This document shows positions 1 through 6,475 of a stretch of 11,911 nucleotides of DNA, one piece after another. The translations under genes and the position numbers were made by a program. The notes beneath the pieces were generated by a model. That model was not told where the DNA came from. It was given only the letters and a program-made list of their open reading frames with translations, and did not search any database. Numbering within the stretch: position 1 is the stretch's first letter; every line of letters starts with the position of its first letter. The stretch is from an uncultured Ruminococcus sp. (GTDB lineage: Bacteria > Bacillota > Clostridia > Oscillospirales > Ruminococcaceae), in the NCBI GenBank assembly GCA_947175975.1, contig CAMWOX010000030.1:1-11911 (forward strand), read 5' to 3'.

Positions 1-33
1 ACTCGGATGAAGCATGAAAATCCGGTAAAAATC

Positions 34-54
34 AGAAAATGGCAGGAATTTTCT
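34..54. repeat. 7-bp inverted repeat just upstream of the -35 box
   Basis: AGAAAAT (34-40) and ATTTTCT (48-54) are perfect inverted arms separated by 7 bases, ending one base before the -35 hexamer of the promoter at 56-84. It could be an operator or the remains of a terminator of a gene to the left. AT-rich arms of this length also arise by chance, so the functional reading is weak. Confidence 0.25.
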
Positions 55-55
55 C

Positions 56-84
56 TTGCATCTGATCTGAAAATCTGTTATAAT
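56..84 (+). promoter_or_regulatory. sigma-A promoter of the sortase operon (extended -10)
   Basis: TTGCAT (56-61) matches the -35 consensus at 4 of 6 bases. After a 17-bp spacer comes a perfect TATAAT (79-84), preceded by TG one base upstream (76-77), the extended -10 element. Transcription would start near 91, giving a leader of about 22 nt that holds only the ribosome binding site AAAGGAG (99-105), 7 nt before the ATG at 113. Confidence 0.8.
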
Positions 85-112
85 AAGAAAAACACCAGAA
101 AGGAGAAAATTT

Positions 113-952
113 ATGAAAAAATATGCCATTTCCGCAGGGATTCTCTCCGCCTGCCTGCTGTGCAGTGCCGGAATTTCTGCAAGTGCCTACACTGCCGATG
201 ATGTCGCCCAAAAAGCCAGAGAAGCCGGGTGGCCTGAATATTTAATCCAGTCCGGCTATAACGAATGGGCATCCGGTTCTTATACACAAGAAGATCTGGA
301 TGAAGCCTATAACGGTGTAATGAGCTATAACGAACAGACAGAAGAAATAATCTGTAATGCATTTGGTGTGGAGCCGCAGCCAAAACCTGATCCTGTTGTA
401 ACAGATCCAGCCCCGACAGATCCCACAAATGCACCGGAAAATCCTGAACCATCCGTAACCCCTGACAACAGTAGTAATACAGGTAATCCGGACAGCTCCG
501 CAGATTCCGGCAATTCCACCCCGGTAATCCCGGATCGTGTTTCGTCCAGTGATTTTATTAATATGACCCTGGACGAAAAAAAAGATTATGTCAATTCCCT
601 TGCAGATGACCAGAAAGACGCATTCTTAGCCAGTCTTTCTAAAGAAGAACGCAACAGCATCATCAAGCAACTCCCGACAGATCAGAAAGTTGCTCTCATG
701 CAGACATACATTGACACAGCTAGCTCCATGGGCATGAATGTTGCGGTGGATTCTATAACGGATCAGAATATTTCTGTCACTGTCCGCAATAATGAGGGCG
801 TCATTATTGATAAAGCCGGTGTGGGCATTGTGATTGACGAAACAGGAATCTCCCACACGAAACCCCTTGTATTTGCAGGATTAGGCATTCTGACTGCCGC
901 CGCAGGCTTTGTATTGCTGTACTGGTACAGCAAGAAAACAGAAGAGCAATAA
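113..952 (+). CDS. secreted, membrane-anchored surface protein with helical repeats; candidate sortase substrate
   Basis: I do not recognise a named family for this 279-residue protein. Residues 1-26 look like a signal peptide (MKK, a hydrophobic core, cleavage likely after ASA). Residues 27-86 are a compact acidic segment rich in Tyr/Trp/Glu; 87-140 are a Pro/Asp/Ser/Asn-rich low-complexity spacer typical of cell-wall-crossing regions. Residues 151-198 are four contiguous 12-residue repeats predicted helical; 206-245 look beta-rich. A hydrophobic segment at 251-272 is followed by SKKTEEQ, giving the layout of a sorting signal or a type I membrane anchor. No LPXTG is present, but IDETG (241-245) sits six residues before the hydrophobic segment, where that motif would be. 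It is first in an operon whose second gene, 25 bp on, is a sortase. Start choice is firm: AAAGGAG 7 nt upstream and an immediate signal peptide. Anchoring by sortase is inference; a simple membrane protein is the alternative. Confidence 0.85.
   Translation: MKKYAISAGILSACLLCSAGISASAYTADDVAQKAREAGWPEYLIQSGYNEWASGSYTQEDLDEAYNGVMSYNEQTEEIICNAFGVEPQPKPDPVVTDPAPTDPTNAPENPEPSVTPDNSSNTGNPDSSADSGNSTPVIPDRVSSSDFINMTLDEKKDYVNSLADDQKDAFLASLSKEERNSIIKQLPTDQKVALMQTYIDTASSMGMNVAVDSITDQNISVTVRNNEGVIIDKAGVGIVIDETGISHTKPLVFAGLGILTAAAGFVLLYWYSKKTEEQ
563..706 (+). repeat. four tandem 12-residue protein repeats (36-nt units)
   Basis: Within the first surface protein, residues 151-162, 163-174, 175-186 and 187-198 align without gaps: MTLDEKKDYVNS, LADDQKDAFLAS, LSKEERNSIIKQ, LPTDQKVALMQT. 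The shared pattern is a large aliphatic, a small residue or Pro, any, acidic (or Glu), Glu/Gln/Lys-type, Lys/Arg, two variable, then two hydrophobics. DNA identity between units is low, so this is an old repeat conserved as protein rather than a recent duplication. It is likely a bundle of short amphipathic helices. Confidence 0.7.
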
Positions 953-961
953 AATAATTCC

Positions 962-980
962 AGAAAGGAAATATATCTTG
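962..980 (+). promoter_or_regulatory. ribosome binding site selecting a TTG start
   Basis: AGAAAGGA (962-969) nearly repeats the ribosome binding site of the first gene and lies 8 nt before TTG (978-980). The in-frame ATG at 909 lies inside the previous gene, has no comparable site, and would add a 23-residue polar stretch not expected before the membrane anchor. The TTG start gives an N-terminus beginning AEKKAKRP and running straight into a hydrophobic segment. Confidence 0.8.
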
Positions 981-1715
981 GCTGAAAAAAAAGCAAAACG
1001 TCCTGTACTGATTTATATTCTGACAGGAATATTTCTGCTGATTCTGTGCGTTGCCCTGAGTGTGATTGTTCTGATTACACCATACGAAAAATGTAAGACA
1101 TATTTAAATATTGTCTTTATGGATCAGAGCATGAAAATTACACCATCCTCCGGACTGGATGGTCTTGTGATCAAACAGAATGAAATTTCCACGACACCAG
1201 TTCCGACTACTGGAAATTCTGAAAATCAGGATGATTCTGGCACAGCACAGTCCTATTATGAACAGGGCGAAATCATCCGTCCATCATTCGGAGAACAATA
1301 TGCCATTTTAAATTGCGAAGAGATCGGACTTTCCGTTCCTGTTTACTGGGGATCAAGTCCGGAATTACTCGAACTGGGTGCATGTCAGGCAAGCAGTTCC
1401 GTTGTATTAGGAGAAACCGGAAACGTCGTGATTGATGCCCATGTGAATACATTCTTTGCAGAATTATCCTCTCTCCAACCGGAGGCAGTCGTTACACTCT
1501 ACACGACTTATGGCATTTTCACTTATCAGGTCACAGAACAAGTACAGTTCGAGAATACAAATAAAAAATACGTCCTGCCGACAGAAACAGACCGTTTGAC
1601 GCTCTACACCTGTGAAGCACAGGTTCTGGGGACTTCTTCCAACAGAATCGGAGTGCTGTGTGATCTCGTCAGCAAACAGTTCTATAATCCTTTACAGGAT
1701 GGTGAATCATCATGA
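978..1715 (+). CDS. sortase (class C/D-like transpeptidase), TTG start
   Basis: A 245-residue sortase: a membrane-anchored cysteine transpeptidase that cuts a surface protein's sorting signal and links it to the cell wall or another protein. The N-terminus is basic (KKAKR), then a single membrane segment at about 10-33 puts the catalytic domain outside. Residues 60-100 are a Ser/Thr/Asn/Gln-rich stalk. The sortase fold covers about 103-235. His155 lies in VIDAHVNTFF, Cys212 in LTLYTC, and Arg223 in SSNRIGV, matching the family triad. Most sortases have Gly before the His; here it is Ala. Ten residues separate Cys and Arg, closer to class D than to pilus-type class C, but I cannot assign the class firmly. 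It follows the putative substrate by 25 bp and its TGA overlaps the next ATG (ATGA), implying coupled translation. Expression level may be tempered by the TTG start. Confidence 0.87.
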   Translation: MAEKKAKRPVLIYILTGIFLLILCVALSVIVLITPYEKCKTYLNIVFMDQSMKITPSSGLDGLVIKQNEISTTPVPTTGNSENQDDSGTAQSYYEQGEIIRPSFGEQYAILNCEEIGLSVPVYWGSSPELLELGACQASSSVVLGETGNVVIDAHVNTFFAELSSLQPEAVVTLYTTYGIFTYQVTEQVQFENTNKKYVLPTETDRLTLYTCEAQVLGTSSNRIGVLCDLVSKQFYNPLQDGESS

Positions 1716-2590
1716 AGAATATCAGATTATATCCTGTGAAAGTTCTGCTTGCCTTTGCATTTGTATTCTGCCTGCTAGGGACAGAATTACTATTAGCCGT
1801 CAAGCATATTGCTCTGAATCCTGCAACTTTTGAAACTGTCGCAGAAACACAGCAGCTTGATGAAAAAGCCTGGTCTGCATTGGAAAGTTATTTTCAGTCA
1901 CGCTCCAACAGCACAGGCATTCCGGCAGAAGTATTCTTAGATTCCATCACAAAAGAACAGCTCCGGCAAGGGACGCTTGACAGCGTTTCCAGCGCATTGT
2001 CCTATCTGAAAAACAAATCTGATACTTATCAGTTACAAATGGATTTCACAGAATTAGAAAACGCAATCGCAGCATTCTTTGAGAATTATGCTGACGAGAA
2101 TCATGTTGAAAAAGATGCTGTCTATGAACAGAAAGTCGCATCCACGATTGCAGAAGCAGAAAAAGAAATTTTATTCATTGCGGATACATTCAAATTTTCT
2201 ACGCTCTATGAAAGCGGCTGGCTCAAAAAAGCAAGCCATTATATCCCTGCTCTGGATGGGATTTTTATAATCACAATCATAATCACAATTCTGATCGGTC
2301 TGCTGTTGATTCTGGTCTGTCTGAAAAATATTCCGGAATCTTTCTATTGGCTCGGCATTTCCGGTATGATTTCCGGAATCTTGCTTGCTACTCCCTGTAT
2401 GTGGCTGAAAGCAACGGATTATATTTCCGGCTTTGTGGTCAAAGATCCGCAGATTTTCTCTGCAGTGGTCGGCTATCTCAATACAATGCTCAATCATGAA
2501 CTATTGCAAGGGATTCTGCCAATCGCAGCAGGCATTTTATTATTGATCCTGTTTGCTGTGCTATCTGCCAGAAATTTGGAAAAAGAATAA
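1712..2590 (+). CDS. four-pass membrane protein with extracellular helical domain, sortase-associated, unknown function
   Basis: I do not recognise this 292-residue protein. A membrane segment at about 8-30 is followed by a roughly 150-residue soluble domain (31-181), mostly helical and rich in Glu, Gln, Ser and Ala, then three membrane segments at about 183-204, 211-232 and 266-285, ending in a charged cytoplasmic tail (RNLEKE). The basic N-terminus suggests the large domain faces outside. No catalytic motif is evident. Its ATG overlaps the sortase stop codon by 4 bp, so it is translationally coupled to the sortase; this is the main clue to its role. It may be an accessory factor, chaperone or scaffold for sorting, but that is inference from context only. 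It is the last gene of the operon, followed 2 bp later by the terminator hairpin. Confidence 0.85.
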   Translation: MKNIRLYPVKVLLAFAFVFCLLGTELLLAVKHIALNPATFETVAETQQLDEKAWSALESYFQSRSNSTGIPAEVFLDSITKEQLRQGTLDSVSSALSYLKNKSDTYQLQMDFTELENAIAAFFENYADENHVEKDAVYEQKVASTIAEAEKEILFIADTFKFSTLYESGWLKKASHYIPALDGIFIITIIITILIGLLLILVCLKNIPESFYWLGISGMISGILLATPCMWLKATDYISGFVVKDPQIFSAVVGYLNTMLNHELLQGILPIAAGILLLILFAVLSARNLEKE

Positions 2591-2592
2591 CA

Positions 2593-2631
2593 AAAAACTG
2601 CTGTATCGGAAAATCCGGCACAGCAGTTTTT
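2593..2631. terminator. bidirectional intrinsic terminator between convergent operons
   Basis: AAAAACTGCTGT (2593-2604) pairs perfectly with ACAGCAGTTTTT (2620-2631). A second short stem, CGGA/TCCG (2607-2610 with 2614-2617), lies inside the loop. Runs of T close the stem on both strands, so it can end both the sortase operon (+ strand, stop at 2590) and the fatty acid operon (- strand, stop at 2643). Confidence 0.9.
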
Positions 2632-2642
2632 ATCATTAATTT

Positions 2643-4283
2643 TTAATTTTTCCAGTCCTGTTCTCTCAGAATATTATAGCAGATCTTGCCGCTTGTTGTT
2701 TTCGGCATCTCATCAATGAATGCAATAATCCTGGGATATTTGTAACTCGCAAGACGCTCTTTCGTGAATTGTTTCAGCTGTTGTGCTAATTCCTCAGACG
2801 GTTCATAGCCCTCTCTCAGGACGACAGTTGCTTTCACGAGCTGTCCTCTTTCCAGATCTGGAACACCTGTTACAGCACATTCCAGAACTGCCTCATGCTG
2901 AATCAGCACACTTTCGATTTCAAATGGGCCTATCCGGTAGCCGCTGGATTTGATGACATCATCCAGCCTGCCGATATAATAATAATACCCCTCTTCATCA
3001 TAATATGCCGTGTCACCTGTATGGAAGATCCCGTTTTTCCAGTAACGTGCATTGGCAAGCTCATTATGCTCATAACCCTGGCAGAGTCCCTCCGGCATAC
3101 GATTCCGGGTATTGATCACAATTTCACCCTGTTCACCAGGTTTCACAGGCTTCTGCTCAGAATCCACAAGCATGACATCATACAACGGATTCGGCTTACC
3201 CATTGATCCACGTTTCGGATGAGAACCTGCAAAATTCCCAATGATCACAACGGTTTCACTCTGTCCGAAACCCTCCATAATTTCCAATCCTGTTTTCTCA
3301 TGGAATAATTTAATAATTTCCTCCTGCAAGGCTTCTCCGGCAGTCGTGACATGCTCCACACTGGCGAAACTTTCTCTCCGGATGCCGCCCTTAGCCAGTA
3401 ATCTAAATAAAGTCGGTGGTGCGCAGAATGTTGTCACTTGATATTTTTCAATCACATCCATCATCTGCTGACCATTGAAATGCTCAAATTCATATACCAT
3501 GACAGCACTGCCGCAGAGCCATTGTCCATAGATCTTGCCCCAAGATGCTTTTGCCCATCCTGTATCGGCAACTGTCAGATGCAAACCATTGTTTTTCACG
3601 CACTGCCAGTATTCTGCGGTCACAATATGTGCCAAAGAATATGTGTGATTATGTACTGCCATTTTAGGATTGCCTGTCGTACCGGAAGTGAAATACATAA
3701 TCATAGGATCTGTTACCAAAGTAGGGATTCTTTCCAGATCCGGAGAAGATTCTGCAATCGGCTGATCCAGGCAGATAAATCCTTCACGTGCCGCACGAAC
3801 GGTATATAACTGCAAATCAGGATTGGATGCTTCATAGATACGCTCACAAAGATCCGGATCCTCTGCACAAATAATCGCTTTCACGCCTGCGGCTTCAATC
3901 CGGTACGCAATATCATGTACTTGCAGCATATAAGTCGCTGGGATTGCCAAAGCTCCGATCTTATGCAATGCAATCATTAGATACCAGTATTCATAATGCC
4001 GTTTGAGCATGAGCATAACTCTGTCACCTTTGCGAATGCCCTGGCTGAGAAAATAATTCGCCGCCCTGGAAGACAATTCGCTGATTTCTCCGAATGTCAG
4101 TATTTTTTCATTACCCTGTGTATCGCACCAAACAACAGCACGTTTTTCCGGCTCTTGCCGAGCGATTTCATCCACAACATCATAAGCAAAATTATAATTT
4201 TCATCATAATGCAGGGAAAATTTCACAAGATGTCCCTGTGCATCAAATTCCGGTGTACTGAATTTCTGGTATAATGCTTCCAT
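2643..4283 (-). CDS. AMP-forming acyl-CoA synthetase, MACS (medium-chain) type
   Basis: A 546-residue member of the ANL adenylate-forming superfamily that activates a carboxylic acid with ATP to an acyl-AMP and then to acyl-CoA. Core motifs are complete: the phosphate loop YFTSGTTGNPK (197-207), EGFGQSE (337-343), TGD (422-424), the hinge region GRLDDVIKSSGYR (438-450), and the C-terminal PKTTSGK with catalytic Lys533. The stretch TGWAKASWGKIYGQW (241-255) is typical of the medium-chain/branched acyl (MACS) subgroup rather than long-chain FadD. Length is normal. CTCCTT on the + strand (4297-4302) is a good AAGGAG site for this ATG. It is the last gene of the fatty acid operon, 73 bp after accA, with a hairpin in between. 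A role supplying acyl-CoA primers or recycling exogenous acids fits its position, but the substrate cannot be read from sequence; acetate, medium-chain, branched or aromatic acids are all possible. Confidence 0.88.
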   Translation of the reverse strand: MEALYQKFSTPEFDAQGHLVKFSLHYDENYNFAYDVVDEIARQEPEKRAVVWCDTQGNEKILTFGEISELSSRAANYFLSQGIRKGDRVMLMLKRHYEYWYLMIALHKIGALAIPATYMLQVHDIAYRIEAAGVKAIICAEDPDLCERIYEASNPDLQLYTVRAAREGFICLDQPIAESSPDLERIPTLVTDPMIMYFTSGTTGNPKMAVHNHTYSLAHIVTAEYWQCVKNNGLHLTVADTGWAKASWGKIYGQWLCGSAVMVYEFEHFNGQQMMDVIEKYQVTTFCAPPTLFRLLAKGGIRRESFASVEHVTTAGEALQEEIIKLFHEKTGLEIMEGFGQSETVVIIGNFAGSHPKRGSMGKPNPLYDVMLVDSEQKPVKPGEQGEIVINTRNRMPEGLCQGYEHNELANARYWKNGIFHTGDTAYYDEEGYYYYIGRLDDVIKSSGYRIGPFEIESVLIQHEAVLECAVTGVPDLERGQLVKATVVLREGYEPSEELAQQLKQFTKERLASYKYPRIIAFIDEMPKTTSGKICYNILREQDWKN

Positions 4284-4317
4284 AATAACAACTCTTCTCC
4301 TTGTAATAAATTTTCAA

Positions 4318-4338
4318 CCCCCGTTTCAGAAACGGGGG
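4318..4338. terminator. GC-rich hairpin between accA and the acyl-CoA synthetase gene; possible partial terminator
   Basis: CCCCCGTTT (4318-4326) and AAACGGGGG (4330-4338) form a 9-bp perfect stem with a 3-nt loop. On the - strand, the direction of the operon, it is followed by TTGAAAATTT rather than a clean T run, so termination would be weak or partial; on the + strand it is followed after 5 bases by TTTTTATTT. It may lower expression of the last gene, stabilise the upstream mRNA end, or stop antisense transcripts. No separate promoter for the synthetase is visible in the 73-bp gap. Confidence 0.6.
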
Positions 4339-4356
4339 GATTGTTTTTATTTCTGC

Positions 4357-5181
4357 TTATTTTTTCCTGAAAAATCCTTTTTTCTCTTCATTGAAAACAC
4401 CAAACTTCCGGAATCTTCTATAACGCTGTTCCAGGAGATCTTGTTCAGAAAGTTCTGAAAATTCTTCCACAGCTTCGATTAATTTTTTCTTGAGATTACC
4501 GCACATGCCGGAGAAATTCTCAAAATCCTCTGCAATGACTGTCTCAGCAATGCCCATTTTTTTCATATCCTGTGCCGTGATAAGCAGAGCATCCGCAGCT
4601 TTTGCAACATTCTCAGGAGTAGACTCTTTCCAGAGAATGCTTGCACAGCCCTCCGGAGAAATAACAGAATAGACAGCATTTTCCAGAATCATCACTCTGT
4701 TGGCACTGGCAAGAGCCAGTGCACCGCCGCTTCCGCCCTCACCAATAATCACAGAAATCACAGGCGTTTTCAACCCCATCATTTCCATGATGCTCTCGGC
4801 AATTGCCTGTCCTTGTCCACGTTCTTCTGCATCTGCACCAGGATAAGCACCGAGCGTATCGACAAAGCAGATCACAGGTCTGTGAAATTTTTCAGCCTGT
4901 TTCATCAGTCTGAGTGCTTTCCGGTAGCCCTCCGGCTTGGGACATCCGAAATTCCGGATCATACGGCTTTGCAAATCTGTTCCCTTTTCCATGGCAATAA
5001 ATGTCACAGGGTACTGACCTAAAAAGCCAACACCTGCCATAATTGCCAGATCATCGCTGAATCTTCTGTCACCATGCAGTTCCAGGGAGGAATCAATGAT
5101 TTCCTGTACATAGGCACTTCCGGTTGGTCTGCCATTTTTTCTTGCCGTCTTGAGTTTTTCGTAAGAATCCATAGAACTCAT
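4357..5181 (-). CDS. accA: acetyl-CoA carboxylase carboxyltransferase subunit alpha
   Basis: The 274-residue alpha subunit of the carboxyltransferase that, with AccD, moves CO2 from biotin to acetyl-CoA to make malonyl-CoA, the first committed step of fatty acid synthesis. It shows the crotonase-like carboxyltransferase fold signatures: PKPEGYRKALRLMKQAEKF (81-99), DTLGAYPG (108-115), EERGQG (119-124) and the oxyanion-hole glycine run GEGGSGG (147-153), then SPEGCASILWK (175-185). It is shorter than the 319-residue E. coli protein, as is usual in Firmicutes. AAGGAGG lies 8 nt upstream of the ATG, inside the end of accD; accD stops only 2 bp earlier, so the two subunits are probably made in step. 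A second ATG at codon 4 is less well placed. Confidence 0.96.
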   Translation of the reverse strand: MSSMDSYEKLKTARKNGRPTGSAYVQEIIDSSLELHGDRRFSDDLAIMAGVGFLGQYPVTFIAMEKGTDLQSRMIRNFGCPKPEGYRKALRLMKQAEKFHRPVICFVDTLGAYPGADAEERGQGQAIAESIMEMMGLKTPVISVIIGEGGSGGALALASANRVMILENAVYSVISPEGCASILWKESTPENVAKAADALLITAQDMKKMGIAETVIAEDFENFSGMCGNLKKKLIEAVEEFSELSEQDLLEQRYRRFRKFGVFNEEKKGFFRKK

Positions 5182-5183
5182 GA

Positions 5184-6029
5184 TTACACCCTCCTTTTGT
5201 GCAGAATTAATAATTCCGCCAGCACTTTCTGCATCTCTGGACGTGGCACAATAGCATCCACAAAACCATGTTCCAGTAAAAATTCTGCTTTCTGGAAATT
5301 ATCCGGGAGCTGACTCTTTGTCGTCTGTTCAACAACTCTGCGTCCTGCAAATCCGACCAATGCTTTCGGCTCAGCAAGAATAATATCTCCCTGCATCGCA
5401 AAGCTGGCTGTCACACCGCCAGTTGTCGGATCGGTCAGAACCGTAATATATAACAATCCTGCATTGCTGTGATTCTTAACTGCACCGCTGACCTTTGCCA
5501 TCTGCATCAAAGAAACTGCACCCTCCTGCATTCTTGCACCGCCAGACGCTGTAAAGCCGACCACGGGCAGTTTTTCTTCTATCGCATATTCAAATAATCT
5601 GGTGATTTTCTCGCCTACCACACTGCCCATACTTGCCATAATAAATTTAGAGTTCATGACAAAAATGGCACAAGGATTACCGTCAATCTCTGCCTTGCCG
5701 CAGACAACAGCATCTTCTTCGCCGGTATCCGCAGTTGCTTTTTTCAATTTTTCCTGATAATTCGGAAATTCCAGAAAATCTTTGCTGGTCAATCCCTGGA
5801 ATAATTCTTTAAAACTGTTCTTATCTGTGGTCAATGCAATTCTGTCTCTTGCACTCATACGGTAATAATTTCCACAATCCGGACAGATATAAGAATTTTC
5901 AATCAGTTCATAACCCTTTGCTTCATAACCACATTTCTTGCAGGTGATCTTGACAGAAGCATCCATTTTTTGATAAGTATTCTTTACAGAATCGCCTGTT
6001 TTCCGGAAAAAATCATTGATAATACCCAT
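5184..6029 (-). CDS. accD: acetyl-CoA carboxylase carboxyltransferase subunit beta
   Basis: The 281-residue beta subunit, partner of AccA. A four-cysteine zinc ribbon at the N-terminus (Cys30, Cys33, Cys49, Cys52) is the hallmark of AccD. The carboxyltransferase core follows, with FTASGGARMQEG (159-170) and TDPTTGGVTASFA (199-211). Length matches the family. AGGAGG (+ strand CCTCCT) lies before the ATG, 17 bp after the fabZ stop. In related clusters accC, the biotin carboxylase, usually sits between fabZ and accD; here the spacing is a tight 17 bp and accC is absent from the window, so AccA/AccD must work with AccB and AccC encoded elsewhere or with another biotin carrier. Confidence 0.96.
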   Translation of the reverse strand: MGIINDFFRKTGDSVKNTYQKMDASVKITCKKCGYEAKGYELIENSYICPDCGNYYRMSARDRIALTTDKNSFKELFQGLTSKDFLEFPNYQEKLKKATADTGEEDAVVCGKAEIDGNPCAIFVMNSKFIMASMGSVVGEKITRLFEYAIEEKLPVVGFTASGGARMQEGAVSLMQMAKVSGAVKNHSNAGLLYITVLTDPTTGGVTASFAMQGDIILAEPKALVGFAGRRVVEQTTKSQLPDNFQKAEFLLEHGFVDAIVPRPEMQKVLAELLILHKRRV

Positions 6030-6046
6030 CTGAAAAGATCCTCCTG

Positions 6047-6466
6047 TTATGCATTTGCATCTACCAGTGCAAAAGAAAATTCCGCTGTCACGCAGGTTTT
6101 GCCATTGACAGTCCCTTTACCTTTGCAAAAGTAAAACGCACCCTTACTCTTGATGATCTCACACTCTGTCTCAAACAGATCCCCCGGCTTGACAGGATTC
6201 CGAAATTTGACTTTTTCCAGTCCTGTAAAATATGGCGTTTTTCCCTCAGACTGTCCTGCTAATAAAACACATGCAGACTGTGCAAGAATTTCACACTGGA
6301 TCACGCCCGGCACAATCGGATTGCCTGGAAAATGTCCTTGCAGGAAAAATTCTTCTCCTGTAATGTGTAGTTTGCCATAAGCCTTGCCATTCTCAGAAAC
6401 AGCTTCATCCAGTAATAACATATTATCCCGATGCGGAATAATCTGCATAATTTCTTCTCTTGTCAT
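6047..6466 (-). CDS. fabZ: 3-hydroxyacyl-ACP dehydratase FabZ
   Basis: A 139-residue hot-dog-fold dehydratase that removes water from 3-hydroxyacyl-ACP to give trans-2-enoyl-ACP. The signature IIPHRDNMLLLD (9-20) is followed by the active site GHFPGNPIVPGVIQCE (44-59) with His45 and Glu59. Length is normal. It starts 9 bp after the fabF stop; its GAGGTG binding site overlaps that stop codon. No fabA or fabM is present in the window, so if this strain makes unsaturated fatty acids, either this enzyme also isomerises (as FabN does in enterococci) or another locus does so; the sequence does not decide this. Confidence 0.95.
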   Translation of the reverse strand: MTREEIMQIIPHRDNMLLLDEAVSENGKAYGKLHITGEEFFLQGHFPGNPIVPGVIQCEILAQSACVLLAGQSEGKTPYFTGLEKVKFRNPVKPGDLFETECEIIKSKGAFYFCKGKGTVNGKTCVTAEFSFALVDANA

Positions 6467-6475
6467 GTCTACACC

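Noticed and set aside
909..977. ATG at 909 as the sortase start
   Set aside because: It lies inside the preceding gene, has no ribosome binding site, and adds a polar extension before the membrane anchor; TTG at 978 is better placed.
2171..2497. Open frame of 108 codons on the - strand inside the third surface gene
   Set aside because: The + strand frame has clear membrane segments and coupled translation; the antisense frame lacks a start signal.
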